Positions 25,325 to 34,732 of a DNA stretch of 64,000 nt are shown one piece after another (position 1 is the first letter of the stretch; every line of letters starts with the position of its first letter). This DNA comes from OCS116 sp051531935. GTDB lineage: Bacteria; Pseudomonadota; Alphaproteobacteria; Rhizobiales; OSC116. Both the position numbers and the translations under genes were made by a program. The notes below the pieces were generated by a model. That model saw only the letters and a program-made list of their open reading frames with translations. It searched no databases and had not been told where the DNA came from. The stretch covers positions 124,001 to 188,000 of the forward strand of contig JAOPTR010000003.1 of NCBI GenBank assembly GCA_051531935.1, in the 5' to 3' direction.

Positions 25325-25555
25325 TTATTTTGTAGCTTCTTTAACAGTTTCGGTTGCATCGGCAACTTTTTCTGAAACAGTGTCGTGGTCGATGATTTTA
25401 GCATCATCTGTAGATGAAGTTTCTTCCTCAGCCATGCCTTTTTTAAAGCTCTTAATGCCTTTAGCAAAATCGCCCATAACATCGGATATCTTACCGCGTC
25501 CAAACAATAAAAACGCTAATACAATAACCACTAATATTTGTGTCCAACCTGGCAT
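25325..25555 (-). CDS. tatA: Sec-independent protein translocase TatA
   Basis: TatA forms the Tat protein-conducting assembly. The 76-residue product shows the short N-terminal helix (GWTQILVVIVLAFLLFG), the family FGRGKISDVMGDFAKGIKSFKKGM hinge-plus-amphipathic helix, and an acidic C-terminus. GGGAG about 9 nt before the ATG is a good ribosome site. It heads the tatABC operon, 23 nt before tatB; about 130 nt upstream separate it from the ABC ATPase gene. Confidence 0.97.
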   Translation of the reverse strand: MPGWTQILVVIVLAFLLFGRGKISDVMGDFAKGIKSFKKGMAEEETSSTDDAKIIDHDTVSEKVADATETVKEATK

Positions 25556-25685
25556 TTTAAAACTCCCTACTCATGAAATTATTAACAAATTTCATTTTAA
25601 TAACTTATACCTTTTATTAATATAGTACATTGATCTGAGATTACCATATAATTTTAATGATTTTTCACTGAAATTTGGATTAACC

Positions 25686-26780
25686 CTAAAAGATAAATAG
25701 GTTTTTATAGTTAAAGTGGGCTTTATACTGATCGCCAATTCGCACTCGTTTTTCTCGTAGGCTGGTGCGTAGAATAAGTGAAGCCTGTTTACCATTTACA
25801 TCTAAATATAATTCTGAGAACTCGCTATAGTGATTAATATGCCTAATTTTAACATCAATATGATGGTCAAATAAATCGGGTGCGTCGTGTGATTCTAGGT
25901 GAATATCATTTTGCGCGATCAGCAATTTAGCATTTTCGACATTTTGCGGTAAATTATTGGTAACATGAGCCAAAGGGAAGCTGCCAAATGGTGATATGAT
26001 TTGGCCATTATCTACCTTAACATCTAGCTCGTTATATCGTCTTAAATATTGAGCTGCAAAACGGCTCACAGGCTTGTTCAGCAGTTTGTGCGGTGTGCCA
26101 ATTTGTTCAATTTTGCTGTTATTTAGAAGGATTATTTTATCGGCTAGATATAAAGCTTCCTCGGCATCGTGGGTAACAAAAATAGCACTGGCATTTTGCT
26201 GTTTTATAAGCTTTTTTGTTTCTTTGCGCAAATCTTCTCGCAAATGTGCATCTAGGCCTGAAAACGGTTCATCTAGCAGTAATATTTGTGGTTCTGTTGC
26301 CAATGTACGTGCCAATGCAACGCGCTGCTGTTGCCCACCAGATAGTGTATTGGGGTAATTATCGGCATAACTTTGAAGGCCAATATATTTAAGTTGCTCC
26401 ATGGCTTGATGGCTACTAATTTTGCCATTTTTGCCAATACCAAACATAATATTTTGAATCACTGTTAAGTGCGGAAAGAGCGCATAATCTTGAAAAACCA
26501 TGCCAATTTTTCGATTTTCGGGCGGCACAAAAACATTTTCATCGACCATAACTTGCCCGTTAATGGTGATGCTACCTTTGCTGAGCGTTTCGACGCCTGC
26601 AATGAGGCGCAATAATGTTGATTTGCCGCTTCCTGATGGCCCGAGCAAACAGATAATTTCGCCCCGTTCAATGGACAGTGAGATATCGTCTAAAATTAAA
26701 TTATCGCCGTAGCTATGTGATACATGTGATAATGTGACATGCTGATTATCATTTAATGATGTTGGAGCTTGTTGGGACAT
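25686..26780 (-). CDS. Orphan ABC transporter ATPase, FbpC/PotA-like with TOBE domain
   Basis: A 364-residue ABC ATPase: Walker A GPSGSGKST (about 47-55), Q-loop FQDYALFPH, signature LSGGQQQRVALA, Walker B ILLLDEPFSGLDAHLR and H-loop VTHDAEEA. A C-terminal regulatory region (about 250-364) resembles the TOBE/OB part of iron, sulphate or polyamine importer ATPases, and the spacing resembles FbpC. No permease or binding-protein gene is adjacent. It lies 18 nt downstream of dnaE on the same strand, so probably shares its transcript. Substrate cannot be assigned. Confidence 0.88.
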   Translation of the reverse strand: MSQQAPTSLNDNQHVTLSHVSHSYGDNLILDDISLSIERGEIICLLGPSGSGKSTLLRLIAGVETLSKGSITINGQVMVDENVFVPPENRKIGMVFQDYALFPHLTVIQNIMFGIGKNGKISSHQAMEQLKYIGLQSYADNYPNTLSGGQQQRVALARTLATEPQILLLDEPFSGLDAHLREDLRKETKKLIKQQNASAIFVTHDAEEALYLADKIILLNNSKIEQIGTPHKLLNKPVSRFAAQYLRRYNELDVKVDNGQIISPFGSFPLAHVTNNLPQNVENAKLLIAQNDIHLESHDAPDLFDHHIDVKIRHINHYSEFSELYLDVNGKQASLILRTSLREKRVRIGDQYKAHFNYKNLFIF

Positions 26781-26798
26781 GTGTTTTAAAATTCCAGC

Positions 26799-29700
26799 CT
26801 AATTTTGAATGATATTATGCACAAGTGGCAAAGATTTAATAGCGGCTATGCGCTCGGAAGAAATGACATATTGGCCTTTGAGCATGATTTCCACCTCATA
26901 TTGGTTATTTTCACTATTGATAACAAGACTCACCTCGCCTTTACCACCCTGCTCTAATTGTTGCTTGATATAATCTATGGTTTCCTTGCCTTCTAGATAT
27001 ATTTTCACACTGGTTTGCAGAGATTTACTGGCTTGTTTTTCTAGCGGATCGACACTGTTGATACGTGGTTTGATTTGATCGCCATCGACGTCGGCGCCGA
27101 TATTGACTATGAGCAATGTACCGACGGCCATATGCTCCTCGAATTTTTCGAAAACATCGCCAAACATGACAGCTTCATACTGGGCGCTGGCATCTGACAG
27201 GCCGATAAATGCGTATTTATTGCCTTTTAGTGAGCGTTTTTCCTGTTTCGAAACCACTGTTGCAGCGAGTTTCGCGCTTTTCTTACCGCCTCGTAAAATG
27301 TTGGTTGTGAATTGCTCCCACGTTATGACATTCATCTGCTTAAGCAGGGTTGCATAATCATCTAACGGATGGCCTGAAATGTAGAAGCCTGCGGCTTTTT
27401 TCTCAAATTCTAGGACTTGGATATTTGTCCATGCCTTGACCTTGGGAAGCGGTAGTTTTTCGGCCGTTGAACCCGCATCGCCCATGGAGGCGAACATATC
27501 AATCATGCCAATTTCTTTATCATTTTGGCTTTTGCTGGCAAAGGCCATAATTGAATCTAGGCCGCTGAACAATTGGGCGCGATCGGGGTTTAGGCTATCG
27601 AAAGCACCTGTTTTAATCATATTTTCGATAGCGCGTTTGTTGACGTGGCGGGTGTTTAGGTTTTCGCCAAAGTGAGCGATGTCTTTGAATTTACCGACTG
27701 ATTTACGCGCTGCCACAATAGCTTCGACCGCTTGTGTGCCTACATTTTTAAGAGCCGCTAAAGAGTAGCGAATTTTGCCATTTTCAACCGCAAAATCGAC
27801 TTCTGATTTATTGATGTCTGGCGGTAGGACTTCTATGCCCATTTGCTCGCATTCTTGTTTGAATACTTGTAGTTTTTCGACGTTGCCCATATCGAGAGTC
27901 ATTAAAGAGGCCATAAATTCAACAGGATAATTGGCTTTTAGATAGGCGGTTTGGTAGGCAACCAAAGCATATGCAGCGGCATGTGATTTGTTAAAACCAT
28001 AACCCGCGAACTTATTCACCAGATCGAATATATAGTTTGAGCGGCTTTTATCGACACCATTTGCAACTGCGCCATCATTAAAGATAACACGCTGTCTATC
28101 CATTTCGGCTTGGTCTTTTTTACCCATGGCACGGCGCAACAGATCGGCAGCGCCAAGAGAATAGCCGCTGAGCAATTGAGCAATTTTCATCACCTGTTCT
28201 TGATAGATGATGACGCCATGCGTTTCTTTGAGGACTTCCTCGAGTTTTGGATGCAGGTAATCTGGGTCTTGTTTGCCATGTTTACAGGCGATATAGGCGG
28301 GGATGTTGTCCATTGGCCCGGGGCGATATAGCGCTACCAAGGCGATAATATCTTCGAACCTATCGGGTTTTAGGCCGCGCAACATATCGCGCATACCGCT
28401 TGACTCCAATTGGAACACACCAATGGTTTGACCACGTGACATGAGATCGTAGGATGGTTTATCATCAATGGGAATGGCTGCGAGATCCACATGAATATCG
28501 CGATTTTTAAGATATTTAAGCGCATATTCTAGAACTGTGAGGGTTTTAAGACCCAAAAAGTCGAACTTCACCAAGCCTGCCGGCTCTACCCATTTCATAT
28601 TAAATTGGGTAACAGGCATTTCGGAGCGCGGGTCACGATATAGTGGTACGAGTTGGCTTAGTGGACGATCACCAATAACCACGCCCGCGGCATGGGTTGA
28701 GGCATGGCGGTACAGGCCTTCTAAGCTTTGGCCAATTTCTAGAAGCTCGGCAACGATTTCTTCGCTATCGCGCTCCTCGCGTAGCTTTGGCTCGGCGGCG
28801 ATGGCTTCGGGCAAGGTCATGGCGCTGCCTGGCGCGTTGGGGACTAATTTACATAAGCGATCGACTTGCCCATATGGCATTTGCAGCACGCGACCAACAT
28901 CGCGCAGCACGGCGCGGGCTTGTAATTTACCGAATGTGATGATTTGTGCCACTTGGTCGAAACCATATTTTTTTTGTACATATTGGATCACTTCTTCGCG
29001 GCGATCTTGGCAAAAGTCGATGTCAAAATCGGGCATTGAAATACGTTCTGGGTTCAAGAACCGTTCGAACAGCAATCCCCACATGAGCGGATCTAGATCT
29101 GTAATGGTGAGGGAATAGGCTACCAAACTACCCGCGCCCGAACCACGACCCGGCCCAACAGGAATGTGATTATCTTTTGACCATTTGATGAAATCGGAAA
29201 CGATGAGGAAATAGCCTGGGAATTTCATATCGTTAATAATACCGAGTTCAAAATCTAGGCGATCGTAATAATCTTTTTCGGTAAAACCTTCGGCGGGGCC
29301 GTGAAAAGCCAAGCGGTTTTTAAGGCCTAGTTTTGCCTCTTCAGTAAGCGCATCGGCTTCGGCTTTGAGGGCATCTTTACCGCTTGAGCCTGTAAAGTTT
29401 GGCAAAATTGGATCGCGCATATGAGGGCGATAGGCGCATCGTTTGGCAATCTCTAATGTGTTTTCGATCGCCTCGGGCAAATCGTTAAACAGTGCCAACA
29501 TTTCTTTTGAACTTTTGAAGTAGTGATTTGGCGTGAGGCGCAGGCGATCCTCTGCACCGACAACTGTGCTTTGGGAGATACAGATTAGAGCATCATGGGC
29601 TTTGTAATCTTGCGGTTTATGGAAGAAGCATTCGTTGGTTGCGACCAAGGGTATATTATTGTCGTAAGCCATTTTGACCAATGCTGATTCTACTTTGTTT

Positions 29701-30287
29701 TCTTCGGGTAGATTATGGCGTTGGATTTCTATATAGAATCTGTTGGGATAGAGTTCACACAGGGTGTTAAAAAAGGCTTCAGCACGCTCTGGGTTTTCTT
29801 CGAATAGTGCTTTGTTGATGGGGCCTGAGGGGCCGCCAGAAAGTGCGATGAGACCCTCCGTATATTCGGACAAAATTTTGAGCGGAATGTGCGGGGTTTC
29901 GTTATCGGGCGTATCGAGAAATGAGCGGCTGACCAGAGCCATCAGGTTTTCGTAACCTTTTTCATTTTGTGCAAAAAGCGCAATTGATGGTAATTCTTTG
30001 TGTCGCTGTGAAGATGCTAAACTTGGTGCATATACGCCATCATCTAATTTTACCGTGAGAGTGACGGCAGTGATGGGTTGTACTGATGATTTAACACATT
30101 TTTCTGAAAATTCTAAAGCGCCAAATAAGTTTCCCGAATCGGTAATGGCAACTGCGGGGGAATTATCTTGTTGTGCCAGTTTGATAATTTTCTCGACTGG
30201 CAATGCGCCTTCGAGCAATGAATAGGCCGAATGGGTGCGCAAATGTACAAAATCTTGCTTAGATTCGACTGGTTTTAATTGGCTCAT
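26799..30287 (-). CDS. dnaE: DNA polymerase III subunit alpha
   Basis: The replicative polymerase catalytic subunit. The 1162-residue DnaE1-type protein begins with a PHP domain (FVHLRTHSAYSLLEGALP), followed by the Pol III palm with GPGRGSGAGSLVAY (about 383-396) and the catalytic aspartates in PDFDIDF (about 417-423). The fingers/beta-binding regions include GVIIYQEQVM and FNKSHAAAYALVAYQTAYLKANYP, and a C-terminal OB domain follows. It has its own likely promoter at 30319-30347. lolD-lolC lie upstream, as in related genomes, but a small gene (30364-30480) intervenes. Confidence 0.99.
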   Translation of the reverse strand: MSQLKPVESKQDFVHLRTHSAYSLLEGALPVEKIIKLAQQDNSPAVAITDSGNLFGALEFSEKCVKSSVQPITAVTLTVKLDDGVYAPSLASSQRHKELPSIALFAQNEKGYENLMALVSRSFLDTPDNETPHIPLKILSEYTEGLIALSGGPSGPINKALFEENPERAEAFFNTLCELYPNRFYIEIQRHNLPEENKVESALVKMAYDNNIPLVATNECFFHKPQDYKAHDALICISQSTVVGAEDRLRLTPNHYFKSSKEMLALFNDLPEAIENTLEIAKRCAYRPHMRDPILPNFTGSSGKDALKAEADALTEEAKLGLKNRLAFHGPAEGFTEKDYYDRLDFELGIINDMKFPGYFLIVSDFIKWSKDNHIPVGPGRGSGAGSLVAYSLTITDLDPLMWGLLFERFLNPERISMPDFDIDFCQDRREEVIQYVQKKYGFDQVAQIITFGKLQARAVLRDVGRVLQMPYGQVDRLCKLVPNAPGSAMTLPEAIAAEPKLREERDSEEIVAELLEIGQSLEGLYRHASTHAAGVVIGDRPLSQLVPLYRDPRSEMPVTQFNMKWVEPAGLVKFDFLGLKTLTVLEYALKYLKNRDIHVDLAAIPIDDKPSYDLMSRGQTIGVFQLESSGMRDMLRGLKPDRFEDIIALVALYRPGPMDNIPAYIACKHGKQDPDYLHPKLEEVLKETHGVIIYQEQVMKIAQLLSGYSLGAADLLRRAMGKKDQAEMDRQRVIFNDGAVANGVDKSRSNYIFDLVNKFAGYGFNKSHAAAYALVAYQTAYLKANYPVEFMASLMTLDMGNVEKLQVFKQECEQMGIEVLPPDINKSEVDFAVENGKIRYSLAALKNVGTQAVEAIVAARKSVGKFKDIAHFGENLNTRHVNKRAIENMIKTGAFDSLNPDRAQLFSGLDSIMAFASKSQNDKEIGMIDMFASMGDAGSTAEKLPLPKVKAWTNIQVLEFEKKAAGFYISGHPLDDYATLLKQMNVITWEQFTTNILRGGKKSAKLAATVVSKQEKRSLKGNKYAFIGLSDASAQYEAVMFGDVFEKFEEHMAVGTLLIVNIGADVDGDQIKPRINSVDPLEKQASKSLQTSVKIYLEGKETIDYIKQQLEQGGKGEVSLVINSENNQYEVEIMLKGQYVISSERIAAIKSLPLVHNIIQN

Positions 30288-30318
30288 TTGGCTGACTATT
30301 GGTTATAATTCGGATGGA

Positions 30319-30347
30319 ATTATACTAAGCCTTAAAGCTACTGAGAA
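30319..30347 (-). promoter_or_regulatory. Candidate sigma-70 promoter for dnaE
   Basis: On the minus strand, TTCTCA (30342-30347) and a perfect TATAAT (30319-30324) are separated by 17 nt. Transcription would start about 25 nt before the dnaE ATG (30287). Confidence 0.55.
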
Positions 30348-30363
30348 CAAGAATTATTGTTAT

Positions 30364-30480
30364 TTACACCTGAACAAAAAGTGTGCCGCTTGACAAAAGG
30401 CTGATGCCCCAAATTGTGCCTGCAATCATTGCGAAGCCTAAAATATCTTTTGCATAATCTAAAACAGAAACATCACTCAT
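30364..30480 (-). CDS. 38-residue hydrophobic small protein (unrecognised)
   Basis: A complete small frame from ATG 30480 to TAA at 30364. The peptide starts MSDVSVLDYAKDILGF, then has a hydrophobic stretch with AMIAGTIWGISLL, and ends TLFVQV: a short amphipathic N-terminus followed by one probable membrane span (about residues 14-36). Support for being real: AAGGA 7 nt before the ATG, and a near-consensus promoter (TTGACA, 17 nt, CATAAT) 38 nt upstream with nothing else to transcribe before dnaE. I recognise no family. It lies between lolD and dnaE. Function unknown. Confidence 0.7.
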   Translation of the reverse strand: MSDVSVLDYAKDILGFAMIAGTIWGISLLSSGTLFVQV

Positions 30481-30517
30481 AACTAAATCCTTTTCTTTAA
30501 TTTAAATTCTTAAAGAC

Positions 30518-30546
30518 ATTATGTTCATGTTTTGTTCTATTGTCAA
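30518..30546 (-). promoter_or_regulatory. Near-consensus sigma-70 promoter of the small gene
   Basis: Minus strand TTGACA (30541-30546), a 17-nt spacer and CATAAT (30518-30523): 11 of 12 consensus bases at optimal spacing. The predicted start of transcription, near 30511, gives a leader of about 30 nt to the small gene at 30480. Confidence 0.8.
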
Positions 30547-30612
30547 TTAAATCTGTATATGCTGTGGGCGAATAGCACTTTTATTTGTATTTACAATGAG
30601 TTATCTTGTGGG

Positions 30613-31296
30613 TTACTTTTCAACAAGTTGGCCATTTTCGAGTGTGAAGACCCGATCCATTTTCTCGGCCAATTGCATATTGTGGGTAGCAATGAGGGCT
30701 GACATGTTTTGCTCGCGCGCTAATTTGTAAAACTCGTCATAGACATGGTCTGCAGTGCTAGGGTCGAGATTACCCGTTGGTTCATCGGCCAAAATGAGCG
30801 ATGGATTGATGGCGAAAGCGCGGGCGATGGCCACGCGTTGTTGCTCGCCACCTGACAATTCGGCAGGGAAATGTGTTAGCCTATGCCCCATGCCCAAAGT
30901 TTCTAAAATTTCGGCTGCAGATTTATGTGCTTTTGATTTGCTGTAATTATTAAGGCGAAGTGGCACCGCAACATTTTCTACCGCTGTGAACTCGGGTAGC
31001 AAATGATGGAATTGATAAATAAAGCCGATTTTGTGACGTCTGATTTCGGTTCTTTTTGCATCCGAAAGATTGTTACAATGGGCATCGTCGATAATGATTT
31101 CGCCCTCATTTGGAGTGTCGAGCAAGCCAGCAATATGTAGGAGTGATGATTTACCACTGCCTGATTGACCGACAAGCGCGACCAATTCGCCTTGTTTAAT
31201 TTCGAGATTTAGTTTTTCGAAAATTAGCAATTCGGATTCGGTTTTGCCAAATGCGCGTTTGATATTTTTTAGTGATAAAATGGTTTTTTTGGTCAT
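30613..31296 (-). CDS. lolD: Lipoprotein-releasing system ATPase LolD
   Basis: LolD is the ATPase of the LolCDE complex, which extracts outer-membrane lipoproteins from the inner membrane and hands them to LolA. The 227-residue protein has Walker A GQSGSGKSS, Q-loop FIYQFHHLLPEF (the FxHLL pattern typical of LolD/MacB ATPases), signature LSGGEQQRVAIA, Walker B LILADEPTGNLD and H-loop IATHN. It follows lolC/E by 14 nt, and clients such as the OmlA and LytM lipoproteins are encoded in this window. Confidence 0.95.
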   Translation of the reverse strand: MTKKTILSLKNIKRAFGKTESELLIFEKLNLEIKQGELVALVGQSGSGKSSLLHIAGLLDTPNEGEIIIDDAHCNNLSDAKRTEIRRHKIGFIYQFHHLLPEFTAVENVAVPLRLNNYSKSKAHKSAAEILETLGMGHRLTHFPAELSGGEQQRVAIARAFAINPSLILADEPTGNLDPSTADHVYDEFYKLAREQNMSALIATHNMQLAEKMDRVFTLENGQLVEK

Positions 31297-31310
31297 AATT
31301 TTATGAGCCT

Positions 31311-32591
31311 TTATTCGAAACGAAGCGCTTTAACAGGATCGGTTTTTGCCGCACGATAAGAGGGGTATACAGTTGCCAGAAGCGATAAAATAAGCGATGC
31401 CACAACAATTGTAATGATTTCGCTAGGTTCCATTTTGGCAGGTAATTCTGAAAGGAAATAGAGTTCAGGAGAGAATAAAGCCGTATCAGTTAATGCCGCA
31501 ACAAAGGCGCGGATGCTTTCTATATTTGAGCAAACCAATACGCCTAGCAGGAAACCGCAAAGCGTGCCTGTAAAACCGATGAGGCCACCTGTCATAAAAA
31601 ACACACGTTGAATTGTGCCACGCCCTGCCCCCATTGTACGTAATATGGCGATGTCGTGAGTTTTGTCTTTAACCAACATAATCATACCTGATACGATGTT
31701 AAAGGACGCGATGATGATGATGAGAAACAGAATTAGAAACATAACATTGCGCTCGACACGCAACGCACCGAACAAGGCGCCATTGCTTTGTTGCCAATCT
31801 ACCATATATAGATCGAGGTTATTGGCTTGAGAAATCCGGACGATTTCATCTTTAATGAATTGAATGTCATCGGGATCTTGAGTGATAATTTCGACTGCGG
31901 TTGCTGAATTATCTTTATTAAAATAGAGTTGTGCCTCGGCAAATGGCATAAGCACGATTTGGCTATCGAAACGGCTTTCGCCAACTTCGAAAATGGCGGT
32001 GATGATGTAATCTTTTTGGCGTGGAGATGTACCAAACGGAGTGACTGACCCATTGGGCGAAATAAGGCTGACGGCATCGCCAACATTTACCCCAAATTTG
32101 GCGGCCATACGGCTACCTATGGCGATTTTTTCGGAACCCTCGAAACCATCAAATGTGCCTGAAGTGATTTTCTCGATAATCAGCGGGAAATCACGAATAT
32201 CGGCCTCGCGCATACCGCGCACATATACGCCACTATTTTCGGCGACACCTGAGGCTAGAACTTGACCATCTACAACTGGTGCGGCGTTTACAACACCTTC
32301 GATGGAACGTGTGAAATTTGTGACTTGCTCGAACTCGGGCATATTGTTACCCAAGCCTGACAGGACGATGTGACCATTCATGCCAAGGATTTTTGATGTT
32401 AATTCCTCGCGAAAGCCATTCATAACCGACATAACAATGATGAGTGTAGCCACACCCAACATGATGCCTAAAAATGAAAAGCCAGAAATGACGGAAATAA
32501 AACCATCACGTTTTTTGCCTTTGATATAGCGATAAGCTAACAGCCGCTCAAAATTACCAAAAGCTTTATTCTGGCCTTTAATTATGGTCAT
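31311..32591 (-). CDS. lolC: Lipoprotein-releasing system permease LolC/LolE
   Basis: The membrane subunit of the lipoprotein-release ABC system. The 426-residue protein has the expected layout: an N-terminal cytoplasmic segment (FERLLAYRYIKGKKRDGF), helix 1 (about 31-58), a large periplasmic MacB-like domain (about 60-270), and three C-terminal helices (near 280, 328 and 383) ending YPSYRAAKTDPVKALRFE. Only one permease gene is present, so as in other alphaproteobacteria the complex is probably a homodimer (LolF-like) rather than LolC+LolE. It follows proS by 8 nt. Confidence 0.93.
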   Translation of the reverse strand: MTIIKGQNKAFGNFERLLAYRYIKGKKRDGFISVISGFSFLGIMLGVATLIIVMSVMNGFREELTSKILGMNGHIVLSGLGNNMPEFEQVTNFTRSIEGVVNAAPVVDGQVLASGVAENSGVYVRGMREADIRDFPLIIEKITSGTFDGFEGSEKIAIGSRMAAKFGVNVGDAVSLISPNGSVTPFGTSPRQKDYIITAIFEVGESRFDSQIVLMPFAEAQLYFNKDNSATAVEIITQDPDDIQFIKDEIVRISQANNLDLYMVDWQQSNGALFGALRVERNVMFLILFLIIIIASFNIVSGMIMLVKDKTHDIAILRTMGAGRGTIQRVFFMTGGLIGFTGTLCGFLLGVLVCSNIESIRAFVAALTDTALFSPELYFLSELPAKMEPSEIITIVVASLILSLLATVYPSYRAAKTDPVKALRFE

Positions 32592-32599
32592 AAAAATTC

Positions 32600-33919
32600 C
32601 TATTCAGTGCAAATTCTTTGGATGGCTTCCTCGGTTGGGATGCTCACCTTTTCGCCAGTTGCGCGGTTTTTAAGTTCGACAGTGCCATCTTTAAGACCAC
32701 GTGGCCCTATAACCAATTGCCATGGCAAACCGATAAGATCCATACGGCCAAATTTACCGCCTGCCCGCTCGGAGCTGTCATCATACAGCACTTCAATACC
32801 TGCATCGGTTAGCGCTTCATATATATCTTCACAAGCTTTATCGGTATCTTCATTACCTGATTTCAGGTTGATGAGGCCAACATAAAATGGTGCAACTTCT
32901 TTTGGCCAAATAATGCCATCGTCATCGTGCGAAGCCTCGATGATTGCGCCTAACAAGCGAGATACACCGACGCCGTAAGAACCTGATTGTAGGAATATTT
33001 TATCGCCATCTGGCCCTTGAACATAGGCATCCATTGGTTCTGAGTATTTAGTACCAAAGAAGAAAACTTGGCCAACTTCAATGCCGCGAGCTGTGATTTT
33101 TTTGTCATCTGGCACTTTGGCAAATTCGGCTTCATCATGCACATCTTCAGTGGCAGCATATTGGCTTGTCCACTGATCGATAATGGGGTTTAGATCGCTT
33201 TTATAATCGACATCTTCGGGTGGGGTTTCCATCTCTAGATAATCGCTATGGCAATAAACTTCGCTTTCGCCTGTTTTGGCAAGAACGATAAATTCGTAAG
33301 AGGCTTCGCCACCAATTGGCCCTGTTTCGGCACGCATTGGAATGGCTGTTAAGCCCATGCGGTTATATGTGCGCAAATAAGCAACGAACATACGTTGGAA
33401 GGATTTCATGCCTTCTTCTTCGGTTAGATCGAAGCTATAGGCATCTTTCATAAGGAATTCACGACCACGCATAACGCCAAAACGTGGGCGAACCTCATCG
33501 CGGAATTTCCATTGAATATGGTATAGGTTTAGCGGTAGATCTTTATAAGATTTTAGACCGGCTGCGGCAATTTCTGTAACCATTTCTTCGTTGGTTGGGC
33601 CGTAAAGCATTTCGCGATCGTGACGATCTTTAACGCGCAGCATTTCTTTGCCATAAGCATCGTAGCGGCCAGACTTTTTCCAAAGATCGGCGGATTGTAG
33701 AGTTGGCATGAGCAGCTCGACTGCGCCTGCGCGATTTTGCTCTTCTCGCACGATGGTTGATATTTTATCCAATACGCGCAAGCCCAATGGCAACCATGCA
33801 AAAATGCCAGATGACATTTGCCTAATCATGCCCGCACGCAACATAAGGCGATGTGAGACAATTTCGGCCTCTCTTGGGTTTTCTTTCAATACTGGCAGAA
33901 AAAATTCGGATAAACGCAT
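32600..33919 (-). CDS. proS: Prolyl-tRNA synthetase (short alphaproteobacterial form)
   Basis: ProS charges tRNA-Pro. The 439-residue class II enzyme opens MRLSEFFLPVLKENPREAEI and shows motif 2 (KFRDEVRPRFGVMRGREFLMKD) and motif 3 (SGSYGVGVSRLLGAIIE). It lacks the ~180-residue editing insertion between motifs 2 and 3 found in E. coli ProS, consistent with the short alphaproteobacterial type, and ends in an anticodon-binding domain. It heads proS-lolC-lolD, with 134 nt upstream for a promoter. Proofreading of Ala-tRNA-Pro would need a separate YbaK/ProXp protein, not in this window. Confidence 0.97.
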   Translation of the reverse strand: MRLSEFFLPVLKENPREAEIVSHRLMLRAGMIRQMSSGIFAWLPLGLRVLDKISTIVREEQNRAGAVELLMPTLQSADLWKKSGRYDAYGKEMLRVKDRHDREMLYGPTNEEMVTEIAAAGLKSYKDLPLNLYHIQWKFRDEVRPRFGVMRGREFLMKDAYSFDLTEEEGMKSFQRMFVAYLRTYNRMGLTAIPMRAETGPIGGEASYEFIVLAKTGESEVYCHSDYLEMETPPEDVDYKSDLNPIIDQWTSQYAATEDVHDEAEFAKVPDDKKITARGIEVGQVFFFGTKYSEPMDAYVQGPDGDKIFLQSGSYGVGVSRLLGAIIEASHDDDGIIWPKEVAPFYVGLINLKSGNEDTDKACEDIYEALTDAGIEVLYDDSSERAGGKFGRMDLIGLPWQLVIGPRGLKDGTVELKNRATGEKVSIPTEEAIQRICTE

Positions 33920-34053
33920 GGTGGTTCTTTCTCGTCTTAATGGTGATGTTGCTATATGTTTAGCCGCTATAATTAGCGTTGTGAAGCGTGAATTTTAAAA
34001 AGCCATGTGAGCTTGTATATTACTCAACAATATGGCGATAAGATGTTGTTTTT

Positions 34054-34458
34054 CTAGTTAATGCTGACATTGCCATCGACATAAAACCATTTATCGTTGA
34101 TTTTAACAAAATTACTTTGTTCGTGATGTGTTTGCGATTTACCCAAATGTTTGAATGTCACTTGGAACTCGACTTGGCCTTGGGTATGTTTGCGTGTGCC
34201 AGCTTGTTTGCTTAGAATTTTCAGCCCTAGATATTCGGTTTCGGATTTACGGTTTTCTAGGCTTTCTTCGCTGACTAAATGGCGGGTTTGCTCTGCCCAT
34301 GTGGCAAGAATATATGAAATGTCGCCAATGCAATAGGCAGTGTAACGGCTGCGCATAAGAGCCTCGGCAATGGGTGCAGGTTTTGCACCTGCGATATAGC
34401 GATTGCAACATTTCTCGAAATCACGAGAAGAACCGCATGGGCATGAATCTAAGGTCAT
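34054..34458 (-). CDS. YchJ-family SEC-C motif protein
   Basis: A 134-residue protein starting with the SEC-C zinc motif (CPCGSSRDFEKCC, residues 6-18) and containing the YchJ-family core EALMRSRYTAY and an NTF2-like beta-rich remainder ending NDKWFYVDG. Zinc binding is likely; the biological role of the family is not established. Its ATG overlaps the upstream DUF1467 stop as ATGA (34455-34458), so it is co-translated with DUF1467 and mce. Confidence 0.88.
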   Translation of the reverse strand: MTLDSCPCGSSRDFEKCCNRYIAGAKPAPIAEALMRSRYTAYCIGDISYILATWAEQTRHLVSEESLENRKSETEYLGLKILSKQAGTRKHTQGQVEFQVTFKHLGKSQTHHEQSNFVKINDKWFYVDGNVSIN

Positions 34459-34730
34459 TTATAGTCTTTAAAATTTGGCATGAAGGGATAATCGGCCAAT
34501 GTTAGCCCACTGTAAACCACCAACCAATATAAAAAGGCAACAATGATAGCTGTAACTATGGTGGTGCGTAAGACATGGCGGCCGATGCGCGTTTTATGCG
34601 GCGCTCCTGCTGGAGTGCCTGCAACGACTTCGCCCTCTTCGGCTTGTGATTTAAGCCCAATATTGGCCAAGGCGACAAACATGAGCCACCACACAACAAA
34701 GAAAATGGCAATGAGAGTTGGGATGGACAT
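34455..34730 (-). CDS. DUF1467 small membrane protein
   Basis: A 91-residue inner-membrane protein with two hydrophobic segments (about 5-25 and 55-75) connected by a hydrophilic loop containing AGTPAGAPHKTRIGRHVLRTT. This is the alphaproteobacterial DUF1467 family, regularly found between mce and proS. No function is known. It starts 2 nt after the mce stop and overlaps the ychJ-like gene by 4 nt, so the three form a tight operon. Confidence 0.85.
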   Translation of the reverse strand: MSIPTLIAIFFVVWWLMFVALANIGLKSQAEEGEVVAGTPAGAPHKTRIGRHVLRTTIVTAIIVAFLYWLVVYSGLTLADYPFMPNFKDYK

Positions 34731-34732
34731 AA

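Noticed and set aside
33920..34053. Small frames in the gap between proS and the ychJ-like gene
   Set aside because: None has a ribosome site or plausible length; the gap most likely holds the proS promoter.
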